DNA of 64,000 nt from Pleurostoma richardsiae. Its lineage: Eukaryota > Ascomycota > Sordariomycetes > Calosphaeriales > Pleurostomataceae. The stretch lies in NCBI GenBank assembly GCA_030052745.1, contig JANBVO010000056.1, forward strand, positions 1 through 64,000, in the 5' to 3' direction. The notes beneath the pieces are model-generated. The model was not told where the DNA came from, searched no databases, and saw only the letters and a list, made by a program, of their open reading frames with translations. This document shows, in pieces, positions 1 through 11,800 of this stretch (position 1 is its first letter; each line of letters starts with the position of its first letter). A program made the position numbers and the translations under genes.

Positions 1-40
1 AGAAGAGAGGAGAGGAGAGGAGAAGAGAGGAGAGGAGAGG
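1..40. repeat. Polypurine tandem repeat (20-bp unit x2)
   Basis: Two exact head-to-tail copies of a 20-bp A/G-only unit (agaagagagg followed by agaggagagg) open the window, and the array may continue to the left. It is a simple purine-strand microsatellite with no coding potential. Confidence 0.85.
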
Positions 41-3000
41 AGGCCAGAGGTGTCCTCGCGGACAGATGCTGTCCAACATTGTACGACGCAGACAATGCCC
101 TTGAAACCAATCCCTTGTGCTGCCTTGCTCCGATTGCGAATGGTCTGCCATCCCTGGCGGTTGAGGGATCTGCTCTGCCAGGAAGATGAAGGATTGCTGT
201 CTCCGAAATATCTGCAACAGATGACCAGCTCTCATGGACCAACAGTTCCTCCCAGAGTCGCAGCTCAGGTACCCGGAACTAAGGCGCAGCTAAGCTGTCG
301 GTCTCCGCAGCCAATGGGAAGCGCAGGGCCGCCCTTGCTGCTTGCCATTTCTGAACGTGCCCCTGGGCCTTGACCCCTGCCTGCATTTGGCTATTGCAGT
401 ACAGTAATACCTACCAGCCAGCCAGCCTACCAGGTGTTCAGGCGTATCGGACTAACATGCTTGGTGCCCACTGTGACGTCCGCATTTCGTCGACGCACAA
501 CACAACGCAAACGCATTCGAAGAGCCCAGACGGCGGCGGAGGAACGGAAGCAGTCGAGGCCCGGAGAGAGGCCAATGGCAGGGGAGAGGAGAGAGCGGAT
601 GCATGGCCGACCAAGTCCGGTGTGCGTGTGTGTGTGTTTGTGTGTTGGCATCCACCTCGAGCTGCGCGTTCCTGCTGTGCTTGCTGTATGCGTGTCTGAC
701 CGACCCTGCGCCAAATGCGGCCGCCCAGCATTCCTGAGCCCTGAGGCGCCTGCGGGCGTTCAGGCACCGCCCAGCAAGCGACTGTTCGCAGAAGAAGCAA
801 AGTCAATTAAGATGCTGTTGTCTCTCGCTCCGGTCAGGGCGAGACGGGACGTGGCTTTTTCTTTTCTTTTACGAGAGACGGCAAGCGAGACAGGCCGTCG
901 CGGTTCTTCCTCCAGCTCGACGGCCAGCCCATTTGGTGGCGCACGTCAAGATGTCGAGGCGTCTTAGTTGATTCGGCTCTATCAGCCCGCCCTGCCACCA
1001 GTGAGTGCATTGCATGTGCGTGCGTGCGTAGGTGCGTAGGTGCGTGTGTGTGTCAAACCCAGCTGAACTCGAACTATCAGGCCATAATGCCGATTCAGGC
1101 GAGACAACACACGGCGAGCCCGCCTACATAGTAGACGCATCTGGAAAGCCTCGCTGCTTTTTCTCCGCTTGAAGGACGGCGGACGCTTGCGAAGAGTTTC
1201 CTAAACGGGCGGACTTGTTCTCCGTCTGGCCGCCTAATCGGCGACCAGACGACCGGTACAGCGATGATGGTGCTCTCTCTAGCACTTCCTAAGCTCCTTC
1301 AGGCTCCCGTAGTTGGCCTCTCAGCACTAAGTTAGAGTCCGTTGGAGGACCGTTAGACTAAGGGTGCGCGTTTCCAGGTCGCGTTGTGCATGGAGCAATA
1401 ACTACAGGATCGCCAAACAACACATCAATCACCCTGGCACATCCACGATCCCCGGTCCCCGGGTGTCTGGCATTGATGCCACTCAGCCCAATGCCATGGC
1501 GCATTCAAGGGTTTGATGGCAGGGGCCCTGCTGCGACGCCGCATGCGACCGTCCAGAGATGTCAATGGTTCGGGACACGCATAAAGTTCGTGCAGAGGCT
1601 GAGAGTGCGCAGCAGTGAAGCACCACTCAGATCCGCAGAGATGAGACATGCAGATCAGAAAAGGGCTCAGGATCCACCCAGGTGTTGGAAGCAACGCCGA
1701 AGAGGGGCTCGCAACCACCACTCGTTACCCGGGTTGCGGTTCTCGCGTCATCGCCCCTCCTGCTGCTGGTGCTACGAGTAGAACGCCGCCGAGAAGTTGG
1801 AGGAGGAGAAGCCACAGCAGATCGAGGACCCCGGCGGCGTCGACTGCATGACGAATCCGTCGCTGCCGAAAGCAGAAAAGATTGTACCGAGTATCTAGTG
1901 GTGGCAGCCGGGGAACACGGCAAGATGCCCTCGACCATTGTGCGTCGATGATTCAGCGCTATCCAGAGGTGCCGAGTTCCCTGTTTTTTTTATCTGGGCC
2001 CCCTACGGATCACAAGTCGACGGTGATCCCCGAATGGCTGCAAGCAAGGTCTGGCCTTGTGTAAGTGCGACGACACTGCTCTCCTCGTCCCCTCTCCGGT
2101 GTGTCCCGGGGAATATAGAGAGGACGATGCTCTCACCATCGTCACCCGGTTCTGTCTCGCGTCCTGGTCACTGCTCACAGGAAAAGTAACCTCCGACGCA
2201 CCTAATTACCTGGAGCTGCTGGCCTAGCGGCAAGCGGCGTTGTTTGCAAATTAACCTCCCACATGGTCGGCACGGCCTAGCAGCCAAGCTGCCCCTGGTG
2301 AGATTAGCGGGTGCATGAAGCAGGCGCCGCTCGCCCAATCGTCAGCCACGATCCGTGTAAGTCGCGTCTTGAAATGGGGGGATTCCCAGTCCCATCGGAC
2401 TCCCAGTGGCTTTAAGCGTGCCTTTTCGCCTCGGTCAAAGCGGTCCCCTCAGCCCTGGTCATCCATGTCGCTCCATCCCATCTTCTCCATGCGCGGTACT
2501 AATACAGCATGGAGTCTGCGGGCTGCAGTGTTAGTGCTTTCTTCTCAGCTTGGCTTGGGTTGCGAGAGTTGCGAGAGGGTGAAGAGCAGCGCCCTGAAAT
2601 AGTACGCCCTACTGCCCTCGCCCGACATCCCACGCTCTGTCTCGCTCTCCCTTTGGATTGTACGCCTACAGTCCATCTGCCTCGCCTCTCGACGACCGCA
2701 ACAGCAACCGCTTGTTGGTTCCAGCAAGATACGACTCCAACGGCAGAAGCGAAACATCCGATCGACGCTTGTTTCCCTAAGCGCCGTCCTCTCACAACGC
2801 TCTTCACCATCGATCGGTCCGCATACTCAGCGCTTCCAGAGGCATCTCGGCCTCCTGATTGGCCAATTGCTTATTCCTTCAATCACACCCACAGCGACGA
2901 GCTCCCTATCCTCTGCGTCTATCGACATGCTCTCGAGGCCAGGGGCCGCCTCCTCGTAGCTTGCAACTGAAACTACCGCGGCTCTGAGACGAAGGAAAGG

Positions 3001-3095
3001 TCCTCTTTATAAAGAGCGACGGCATCTCTCTCGGACCCCGTGCTATCCTGCTAGATGCTTCAAGCGCGGGCGAGTTGACCTCTCCCGCCGTGGCC
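41..3095. other. Left intergenic region, no supported gene
   Basis: Open frames here are short, overlap one another on both strands and contain simple repeats, such as a TG-rich run at 621-646 and a TGCG/TGTG run at about 1016-1052. Nothing resembles a known family. The last 500 bases or so are rich in pyrimidines and probably hold the promoter and 5' leader of the gene starting at 3096. A gene with many small exons cannot be excluded. Confidence 0.5.
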
Positions 3096-5366
3096 ATGGA
3101 CCCAACTACTACACTCTTTACTTTCCTGCTGTGAGTCCCTGTTGCCGTCATACTGTCGTTTGTCATTCGATACCTAAAAAAGCAACGCTGCTGCTCTCGT
3201 TCCGGAGAAGTCGTCCCATCTTTTTGCTTTTCTTCTGTTTTATCCACTTGAGACAGGCTTGTTGTGGTATAATGTATGTCTTACCCCCAATATCTTGCGA
3301 GCCCCCCCTTAGGTCCTGCCGTGCAAGCCACGTTGAGTCGGGACCGCGTGGTTGCACTTTTCCCCTGAGACAACGCACCACAGAGACTCGAACTCCTGCC
3401 GGCCAAAGACACATGCTTCGGAGACGGCAGCCCAGACGCAAGCCAGGGGCACGTCCATGCTGATAGCCTCTGTTGGGTCTCGAAGTGCGGAGATAACGTC
3501 AGCTGAAGCCCCCCCTTTTTGGGGTGACATTGACAATGTCTCAGCACGGCAGTCAGCCTGTCAACGTGGGACATTACCACATTACCTGCATTCTCTGGTC
3601 CCGGCTGTCTGATGAGATTCATGGACATGTCTTTCGTCTTTCCCGATCGGGCAAGCCTTCTCACCCAAAGGTGCATAGTGATGGTCAGCTTAGTAGCTGC
3701 TACCTGGGTTCCGAGCGATATCTGAGCCGTCTTCACCTGCCTAGCTCCTTCACCACTTATATGATATGAACATATAATGCCGTCCTCCAAAGACGATGAC
3801 TGCTGACACGCTTGCCCAGTGAAACGCATCCCTCCATTCAGTCAGTCCATCTTCGTGGTTCCTGGGACAACTTCTCGAATACGTACAGGATGGAGCGAGA
3901 CATGAGGCGCGACCCAGGCCAGTGGAAGGGATGTTATTCGTTCAAGGACATCATCTGCGATGGTGATCGTGGCGCCAGTTCTAGAAGGAATGGCGGCCTG
4001 AAAATGGGCGAGACCTATTACTTTTATGTGAGTGTCTCATAGCCATGCCGCTCGGTTGCCTATAACACGGCTCGCTCATCCCGCTGTGTTCCAGTATGAG
4101 CTCGACGGCACACGCGAGATGCACGACCCATCACTGCCCTCAACTACAGCCTGCCCATATCTACCCGGGCAGGTCCTCAACACCATGTCGGTTCCTGTCG
4201 AGCAGTCCAACAGGACACGGAGTGCTTCTTTGACTTCTATCCGCAACGAGGACTTCAAGACAATGGATCCAGCAACGAGATTCGTGACGCCGCGCCCTCC
4301 TCCACCCGTACCGGAGGTGCGAGAAGTGCGCCTGGCAACGTCGCCGGCATCCCTCAAGCACAAGCGCTCAGCACGTTCACTTTCCCCCAGTCCCAACTGG
4401 TCCTGGTCTCCACGAAGACTATTCTCGCGCAAGGCCAGCTCTCGGTCACTGTCATCAAGAGATGGTGAAAGGCCCGTTGAGCAGGACAACAGGCCACAAC
4501 CCCCACCCGCCGAGGATCCGTACGGTCGCCCGCCATCCGCGCGAAGCCACACGCGAGCCCTTTCACCGGAACTGCTGCGGCGATTCCTCTCCGACGACGC
4601 ACTTGTCGTTCTGGATCCCAACGAGCACGCTGAGCGACCGGCGATATCCATCCCCGAGGACATCGCCGAAGAACACGAGGACGATGACAACTTCGCTACC
4701 TCGGCCGCTTCCGAGAGTCTGCCTCCCACAGTTCTTTCCCCACCGCCCTTCAAGCGCGCCTTCTCCGACAGCACTGTTGTGCAGCTACCGAAGAGCAGCC
4801 GGAGCGAAAACTTCATGAAGCCGTTCCAAGCTTCTCCCGCGCCGACAGCAATCCCTCACGAAAAACCCACGAGGGCGCCGCCCGCGATCCCAGTCGAGAA
4901 GCCAGCCATGGAGCTGTGCATCCCTCGTTCGCATTTCTCTTTCTCCTCGGCATCGAGCCTCGAGTCCGCAGCCTCCTCGCCTCAGACCCCCGACGACCTT
5001 CCGCCCTTTTATCACTCCGAGGACGACGCTGATGAGGACGTCCTCTCGTGCCTGGACGGCGAGGCCTTCCCCTTCCCGCCGCTGCAGGGCCTCCTCGGTT
5101 CCCAGGCCGACACGTCTGTCCAGGCCGCCTTCTCTGGGTACAGCCTGCCTCGCAGCTCGCTCGACAACCAGGACAAGGTGATGGCGCAAGATGTGGGCGA
5201 CGCCGCGAGCGCGTCTCGCTCCCCGGCGGTTATGGCAAGGAGCGGCACGGGTGTCCCTACCGGCAGCTCGTCACTGCTGGCAGTGCCGGTGGATGCTGGG
5301 CTTGATGACTTTGCCAACGACCTCGGCTGGATGGCCGATGTCATCCGCGGCAAGAACCGAGTGTGA
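3096..5366 (+). CDS. AMPK-beta/CBM48-like carbohydrate-binding protein with disordered tail
   Basis: Three exons: 3096-3130, 3820-4027 and 4095-5366, joined in phase, giving about 504 residues. The first 100 residues form a glycogen/starch-binding-like beta domain. It opens MDPTTTLFTFL, then has SVHLRGSWDNF, GQWKGCYSF and GLKMGETYYFYYELDG, the pattern of AMPK-beta type CBM48 modules with key aromatic residues. The rest is Ser/Pro-rich and probably disordered, with a short conserved-looking C-terminal stretch (DDFANDLGWMADVIRG). Proteins with this layout are widespread and uncharacterised in Sordariomycetes (from memory). The inferred role is as a sugar-polymer-sensing adaptor or scaffold. The first intron is 689 nt, far longer than the others; the second is 67 nt. 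Exon 1 is inferred: the ATG, the GTGAGT donor and the phase all fit, but it encodes only 11 full codons. The domain call is firm, the function unknown. Confidence 0.82.
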
Positions 5367-6232
5367 TCTTTCATTTATTTTCTTTCATACCTTTCAGATA
5401 TCTCTCGCTTTTCTCGGTTACAGGATCTAAACAAAAAAGGATTATACGGGATAGACCATGGGACTTGGCATATTTTTTTTACTGGAGTTTCAAAGGGCGT
5501 CACAGGATGCGATGTTCTAGACATCAGGATTTGGATACCTTGGTCTGCTGTTTAAGGATATTTACATATACCCTGCCGCCTGTCTGGATCTATGGATCAG
5601 TGGTCGGACGGATTGGGAGGAAGGGAGGGAAGGGTCGGATCGGAGATGATCTCCTCGCTACCTGGGCTCGGTGGGATTGGCATTCCGAAATGGCGAAACA
5701 ACCTTTGGCTCGGTCAACTTATAGACATGATATCAATCTCAGTCATTTCTGAAGAGAATTGAGACGGCTAGATCTTGACTATGGGCAGACAGCCAATTGG
5801 CAAATGCACTGTAATTCTCCATCATCCCTGGTGTGCTTTACGGATGGATAAATCCTACGCGAAGTGCCAAATGCCATCGCATCTCTCGGTTAAGCAAGTT
5901 CCTGCAGGCGCAACTCGCCACATGCCTGGGTAATGTACCATTGTTGTGGTCCTCCATCAGCCCTACGCTCAGGTCGCATATGCATGCAGATCGACATGCC
6001 GGCACACTGTATCCCTCTCTCCACTTAGCGCGGCCTATATCAGGACGACATATCGAGGCCTCGTATTAGCAGATCCCGCTGGCTGGTTGTCAAACTCCAA
6101 AAGTCGTACTTTGCGCAATACACGACCAAACCTGGCAGCGGACTTCGAGAAGGTAGCCAGTGCAGGGTTTGTCATCATCATGTCTTCCGTTCACACTCTG
6201 CAGGAGCCGCTTTGGTATATATAGTACACTCA
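5367..6232. other. Convergent intergenic region
   Basis: This is the shared 3' flank of the CBM protein gene and SWC2. It has T-rich stretches just after 5366 that suit 3' processing. I see no gene in it. Confidence 0.6.
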
Positions 6233-8882
6233 TCACCCTGAGGCAGCTGCCACTGGCGCAGTCGCTGCCTCTACAAGCTTGACGCCCTCCTTCGTGCCGG
6301 CGGCGCCCCCCTCAGCTTTCTCTCCAGCCTGAGACGGCCCAGCTGCAGCCGCTGGTGCCGCTGGTGCCGCCGGTTCCGTCGCCCCCGGTTTGTCAGGGGC
6401 AGCGCCCTCCTTGGCCGTCTCCTCCTCGGGCGCGCCGCCCAGGAACCGCGCCGGCACACCCCTGGCGGCAACCGTGCCGGTGCCGACCCACGATCCCAAC
6501 AGAGCGCTCCACTTGTACTCGCCGCGCCTCAGGCTGTGGATCTTCTTGTACGCGTACGAGTTGAAGAAGGGCAGGCCCGTCTCCGGGTCCTTGTACAGCG
6601 CGTGGTGGTTGGTGATGACGCAGTGAGGGGCGGGCGCGGGTTCTGCAAGACACGGAGAGGTCAGTTTAAGCGAACATTTTTGAAACATAGGCAGGTGAAG
6701 AGAGGTAGAGGAACGGGGGGTGAAGGATCAGAAACATACTCTTGAGCTTGTTCATCTTCCGTCCGAAGAGGATCTGCGTCTGTACCTCGGGCTGCTTGAT
6801 GGCCGTCTCGTCAAAGTTCTGCAGGATGATGCAGGTGCGCGTCACCTTGCCCTCGAGGGGCGGCTCCGGCTCGGGCGGAAGAGGTGGAGTCGCCGGCCGC
6901 TCCTCCTTCCGAGGCCGCCCGCGACCGCGAGTCGTCTCTGGCCGAGGCACGGTGGGCGGCGGCGGCCGTGCCGCCGGTGACTCTTCGGTCTTGACTGGTA
7001 TAGGTACGAATCGAGGCTCCAGGACCTGGTCTCGCGGTGGTGCAAAGCGAGGCTCCGGCGGCTGTGCGGGTGGCGGCACGGGTTGAGATGGCGGAGGTTG
7101 AGCCAGATGTTGCGGTGGAGGCACCGCTTGTGGTATTGGTGGTGGAGTCTGCGCAGGTGGCGTGGCAGACACAGGAGCAGGAGGTGCAGATGGTGGTCGA
7201 TGAACAGGAGGGGCCGCGGTATGTGACGTGTTGGGTGCAGCGAGCACGTTGGATCTCGGAGGTGGAGTTGATGAGAAGCCCAGCATAGGCATCGGTGCAT
7301 TAAGCATATTGGGCATTCCCACTCCCGCTGGTGGAGCTAATACGCTCATCTGTGCGGGCGGTGGAGGAATGGATGGAGGGGCCATCAAACGTGGCCCGGG
7401 GTCGGTTCTTTGCAAAGTCGGCGCAGCCAGGGGCCCGCCGCTTTCTGTCATAACGGGAGGGGAAAGGCCGGAAGTTGATGCGAATGGTGGTGGTGATGGG
7501 CCAGAGGGAGGAGGATTTACTGACGAGGGGGCTGAAGCAGTTGTATTCTGCACTGCTGACGGAGGGGGAGGAGGCGTTGTTGATGGTAAAGTCGGCGGTA
7601 GTGGCGCTATAGTAAGAGAAGGCTCCGGAGGAGGACCTCGTGTAGGCGGTTGTGACGTGGCCATGGACGCTTGCGTAGCGCCTTCACGAGTAGACGTGGG
7701 CGTTAGATCGGGAGCTGGCGACGTCGCCGATCCGCCCGCTGGAGCTTCGGAAGCCGCAGGAGTAGGGACCGGGGGAGGAACCGGGGCTGCAGAGGCAGCC
7801 GCAGCCGCAGCCGGGCTGTCGCCCTCGGCTGGAGTTGCAGGTGCCACCCCAGCTGGAGCAGATGTCGCGAGTTCAGAAGTGGCAGTCGCAGTCTCCGAGG
7901 CCGCCGGAGCGTGTGCTGTTGACTGCCTCTTCCGCTTAGGCTTCTCCTCCATGGTGACCATCTTGCCGACGTTCTTGAGCTGGCTCTCGCTCAGATCGAC
8001 AATACCGCTCCAGAAAGTCACTACGGGCCCTTCCAACCTCCTGTTGTTCAGCGCAGCCAGCTTCGCCCGGCGCTCCTCCTCCCTCTGTTTCTCGGCCTCT
8101 TCCCAGCGGTTCAAACTCTTCGAGTTCCTGATCTCCACCCGCGCCGCCTCTGCGAGCCGTTCCGCCTGCGTCATGGGCGGCTTCTTCATCGCCTCGAGCT
8201 TCTTGGCCTTCTTTTCCATGGCCTCCAGTTGCTTCTTCCTCTTCAGCTCCCGCTCGACCAGCTGCTGGTGCAGCTGCTCCTTGTGCATTCTTGTTGTTCC
8301 GCGTTCTGAGGACCGCGTGGGCATCTCCGCAGGCGAGGGCAACCAGCTCGTCCGCTCGGACTTCTTCTTCGGCCGCGGCGGCGGGCGCGCCGGAGCAGCA
8401 GTTGTCGTCGGTCCCGACGGGGGCGGATGGCTGATCCGGACCTTCTTCCTGAACTTCATGGGTATGGCTTCCTGCGCCTTGCGCTTCCGCATGGCAGCCT
8501 TCCGCTCCTTCGCCTCGCGCTGCAGCTCCTTCTCGCCCGCCAAGTCGTCCGCCGCGGCCTCGTTGTTTTCGTCCTCGTCCTCGTCAGAGGACGAGTCCAT
8601 CTGCACGTCGGACGCGTCGCCATCTCCGGCATCGCTGAAGCCAGCGTCGTCCTCGTCCTCGGCGAAGAGCAACTCGAGGTCATCATCGTCGGCGGCAGCG
8701 CGCTCTTCTTGAGCGAGCATCGACTTCATGCGGTTCCCGGCGGTCGAGCGCTTCGCGCGGGCCGTAGCGAGCCATTCCACCTGCTGCTCGGGAGAGCTTT
8801 CGTTGTCGCTGCTGTCGCTGCTGCTCGTGTCGGGCGATGCGTCCCGGTCGGAGACCTTGCTATCCTCGGCGTCCGAAGCCAT
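6233..8882 (-). CDS. SWC2: SWR1 chromatin-remodelling complex subunit Swc2/Vps72 (YL1 family)
   Basis: Two exons, 8882-6740 and 6642-6233, separated by a 97-nt intron (GTATGT donor, TTGCAG acceptor), give 850 residues. The first ATG (MASDAEDSK) opens a very acidic N-terminal YL1 region. It has Asp/Glu/Ser runs followed by basic KFRKKVRISHPPP, the part that in the family binds the H2A.Z-H2B dimer. A coiled, charged segment (EKKAKKLEAMKKPPMTQAER) follows, then about 330 residues rich in Pro, Ala and Ser. The YL1-C domain comes last (TCIILQNFDETAIKQ ... ITNHHALYKDPETGLPFFNS), with the intron inside it. Known role: Swc2 lets SWR1 recognise nucleosomes and deposit H2A.Z. The Pro-rich insert makes this protein longer than the yeast one. 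The tail after YL1-C is Ala/Glu-rich. The identification is firm. Confidence 0.95.
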
Positions 8883-9272
8883 CTCGTGCCCGCTTTCTCT
8901 TCCTCTCCTAGTGACTACGGTATCACGCGCGAAATCCTGCTCACACAAGTCATCGGATCTCAGCTGGTGTCTCTTGCGCGAGGAAGAGTATCGGGTTGTG
9001 TCTCGGTTGGAGACGCGTCGTGGTGGTGGCGGATCGATGATTTTCAGAACTTTTTTGAAGGCGTTTCGTTTGTTCCATAAGCGATCGGGAATGTTTTACA
9101 GCGGTTGACATCACTGCAGTGGAGTCCGTTAGCACTTGCACGTGCGCTAAAGGGCGTCAATCTGCCCCGCGATCTGACTCCAGGATCAATCCCCAGCACG
9201 AGACATATCATACGTGGGCAAAGCTTAATCATTTTCTATTCTCGAGTGAGGCTGATGCATCACAGCTAGTTT
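8883..9272. other. Promoter of SWC2 and 3' flank of upstream oxidoreductase gene
   Basis: This is a 390-bp gap between two minus-strand genes. It should hold the SWC2 promoter and leader and the terminator of the oxidoreductase gene. No further gene or clear element is visible. Confidence 0.5.
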
Positions 9273-10265
9273 CTATGACAGATCCTTCAGTTTTGACCCA
9301 GCGACGGTCTCTAAGAAGCCGCTGCCAAAGACAATGGCCGGTGTCTGGAAACCCGGTCGAGTTTCTCCAGCGAAGACTCGTCTGGCAGCTTCCACCGAGG
9401 CTACCGGCGTGAAGGTGTAGCCGTTAACTGTATGAAGTACCGCTCTCTTCACTGTCCCCTCCGCGGCCGTGACAGCGACGGCGGCATGGTAGGGGCTGGC
9501 GTCTCTCTGCTCCGACGTCGGCCCGTCGGGGAGAGCATCGAGATCCCCAGTGGGAAACGCGTCTCCAGACGCGTTGACAAACGTGCCGATGTTGCTGACG
9601 TGCGTCGACCTCCAAATCGTGATCAGATCTGGCAGCGTCACTGGAAAACACGCTACGGGTCCTCTGCCATCCGAAAAGTCGAACTGCCGGGTCTCCCTCC
9701 CATCGCACCGTGCCAGCTCTCCGTCGATGCGCTGGAGACACTCAGTGGACAGGTTCTCCGCGGCGCTCACGGCCGAGCCGCGGGACATCGACCCGGCGAC
9801 GTGCAGCGCGACGTCGATGCGGACGACATCCTTGACGCGCTCGACGACGTGGCCGGCCAGACATCCTAGCATGGCCACGCTACCGCCGCACCCGGGCATG
9901 AGCATGACTTTGACCCGCTTCGCCTCCTCGTCGCGCTCCTCGGCGAGACGGTAGCTGTCAAGCTCGGCGGCGATGTCGAGATAGTGGACGCCATTCCGGA
10001 TGCATGCGCCGATCAGGGGCGCGGCAGTCCGCATGAAGGGGCCTGCGCAGTTCAGGAGAACGGTGATGCCAGCCAGTGCGGCGTCGACGGTTTGAGAGTC
10101 ATCGATATCGAACGCGCAGTATGGGACGCCGAGCGGGATGGAGAGTTCCTTGAGCTTGGTCTCCGTCCTCCCGGCCAGCATGAAGTCGAGCGCGAGGCTC
10201 TTTGCATGCTCGCTCGCCATTCGACCGGTATATCCGGTCGCCCCGTAGATCATGAGTCTGGCCAT
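9273..10265 (-). CDS. Saccharopine-dehydrogenase-like NAD(P)-dependent oxidoreductase
   Basis: A single exon of 330 residues starts at MARLMIYGATGYTG, whose GATGYTG is the dinucleotide-binding loop of the Rossmann fold. It continues with LAGRTETKLKEL, LLNCAGPFMRTAAPLI and GVHYLDIAAELDS, then MLMPGCGGSVAMLGCLAG. This order matches the saccharopine dehydrogenase-like/trans-acting enoyl reductase superfamily, whose members reduce varied substrates; true saccharopine reductases are longer. The ATG at 10265 is the first in frame. The substrate is unknown. It lies upstream of SWC2 on the same strand, next to an aldo-keto reductase and a zinc-cluster regulator. Its promoter carries a 15-bp element also found in front of the regulator, which suggests co-regulation. 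The family call is firm, the pathway open. Confidence 0.88.
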   Translation of the reverse strand: MARLMIYGATGYTGRMASEHAKSLALDFMLAGRTETKLKELSIPLGVPYCAFDIDDSQTVDAALAGITVLLNCAGPFMRTAAPLIGACIRNGVHYLDIAAELDSYRLAEERDEEAKRVKVMLMPGCGGSVAMLGCLAGHVVERVKDVVRIDVALHVAGSMSRGSAVSAAENLSTECLQRIDGELARCDGRETRQFDFSDGRGPVACFPVTLPDLITIWRSTHVSNIGTFVNASGDAFPTGDLDALPDGPTSEQRDASPYHAAVAVTAAEGTVKRAVLHTVNGYTFTPVASVEAARRVFAGETRPGFQTPAIVFGSGFLETVAGSKLKDLS

Positions 10266-10653
10266 GGTGGACTGGGTCTGATGAACCAAAATGTTGACGG
10301 AGACATCTGGATGCAACGCTTCATTGCAGGACTGTTGGCTTCTTATATCTCTCCTTAATCTGCTCCGTACAGCATCGTCATTCTCCAGAAGTCACAGTGT
10401 ATCCTGGACTGCTAAACGTCGTCCGCGTCGTGATCACGGTAGCATTTCAGTTTCCTAAGTCATGCGGCGTCAAACCCGTATACCACCACACAATTCTCCG
10501 AGGCGGTTGTGGTACTCGGAGTTCCGGGTCAGCCTAAGTACCAAACTAGTTGTCTGAGCCGTACTATTTCACTGTCCCAGCCGCGTCCTACGCATCCAAG
10601 TCTTGACTGAGCGAGACTTTATCTCCTTCCATTTCCGCTGTTCTGTGACCATC
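10266..10653. other. Promoter region of the saccharopine-like oxidoreductase gene
   Basis: This 388-bp gap between two minus-strand genes contains the 15-bp element listed separately. No gene is visible. Confidence 0.6.
10515..10529. promoter_or_regulatory. Putative zinc-cluster binding site, copy 1
   Basis: The sequence CTCGGAGTTCCGGGT lies about 250 bp upstream of the oxidoreductase start. It contains CGG-AGTT-CCG, an inverted CGG pair of the sort Zn2Cys6 dimers bind. The same 15 bases recur at 13759-13773. Binding is inferred. Confidence 0.55.
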
Positions 10654-11800
10654 TCATCCTTCAAGAGGCACAGTATCAACATAAGCACCAAACGTCGGAT
10701 CCCGTCCACCACCAACGCCGGCCTCCGACACCAGCCTTCGCAGCTCGCGCTCCTCCTCCTCCGTGACCTCCACCACCGACGCACCAAAGTTCTCCTCCAG
10801 GTACTTCATATTCTTCGTCCCGGGGATCACAAACACGTCGTCGCCCTGCGCCAGTAGCCACGCCAGCACCACCTGGCTCGGCGTGCACCCCTTCCGGGCG
10901 GCCACCTCGGCGAACCGATCCACCAGCTCGAGATTCTTCTTGAAGTTGTCGCCCTGGAAGCGGGTCATGCCGGCGCGGGCGTCCCCGGGCCCAAAGTCGG
11001 CACTGGACCGGTAGCGGCCGGTCATGATGCCGCGGCCCAGGGGTGAGTAAGCAAAGATGGAGACGCCCAGCTCCTTGCAGGTGTCGCGGAGGAACGTCCC
11101 GGAAGACCCCTCGATGTCCAGCGTCCAGGGGTTGTACTCGACCTGGACGGCGTGGATCGGGTGGACGGCGGAGGCCCGGCGCAGGGTGGACGAGGAAACC
11201 TCCGAGAGGCCCAGGTATTTGACCTTGCCGTCGCTATAGTATCGTCAGCAGAACGTCTCCTCGCGAAATGCCGTAGGCATTCACTCACTTTACAAATTCC
11301 TTCATCACCTGGACCGTCTTCTCGATCGGGACGTCCGGGTTGGGGCGATGCACGTAGTAGAGGTCAATATAATCGACCTCCAACCGCTGCAAGCTGCGTT
11401 CGATGCTCGCCTTGCAGTACTCCGGTGAGGAGTCGATGACGATGCCGTCGGCCGTACCCTTCAGGCCGAATTTGCTGGCGAGGAAGATGTCCTTCCTCCG
11501 CTCAGGGTGGAGCTTAACCCATTTGCCGATCACGTCCTCGCTGTCCCCGTAGATATCGGCCGTGTCCCAGTTGGTGCAACCAATCTCCCACGCGCGGTCG
11601 AGCAGCTTGAATCTCTCTTCATCTGACCTGCAGGGAGTCAGTCATTCAGTTGCCGCAGGGGCTAAAGTCCAAGGTATTGGAAGGGCATACGCCGCCGGGC
11701 CATATCCAACACTCATGCCCATCATGCCAAAGCCGACAGCTTCAATCTTAGGGCCATCTCTGCCGAGTCTGCGGAGGAGGTGGCCGGCGGGAGGAGACAT
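10654..11800 (-). CDS. Aldo-keto reductase (YakC/AKR13-like)
   Basis: Three exons, 11800-11691, 11627-11289 and 11233-10654, with introns of 63 and 55 nt, join in phase to 342 residues. The start is MSPPAGHLLRRLG. The catalytic tetrad of the family is visible: Asp and Tyr in NWDTADIYGDSED, Lys in FLASKFGLKG and His in DLYYVHRPNPDVP. The NADPH-binding end is VVLAWLLAQGDDVFVIPGTK. Family members reduce aldehydes and ketones with NADPH in the cytosol; the substrate here cannot be told. The gene sits between the saccharopine-like oxidoreductase and the zinc-finger regulator, all on the minus strand. A CGGAGTT motif lies about 235 bp upstream of its start. All expected motifs are present and the gene looks intact. 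Confidence 0.93.

Noticed and set aside
434-967. 177-codon open frame near the left end
   Set aside because: It runs through a TG microsatellite, has low-complexity product and overlaps similar frames on both strands.
3370-3405. tRNA-like T-arm on the minus strand inside the first intron of the CBM gene (GGAGTTCGAGTCTC)
   Set aside because: The stem has a mismatch and a wobble, and no matching acceptor stem or anticodon arm could be found about 70 bases upstream.
7228-8712. 494-codon open frame on the plus strand across SWC2
   Set aside because: It is antisense to a certain gene. The Gly/Val/Ser-rich product mirrors the Pro/Ala/Asp-rich codons of Swc2, so it is a composition effect.
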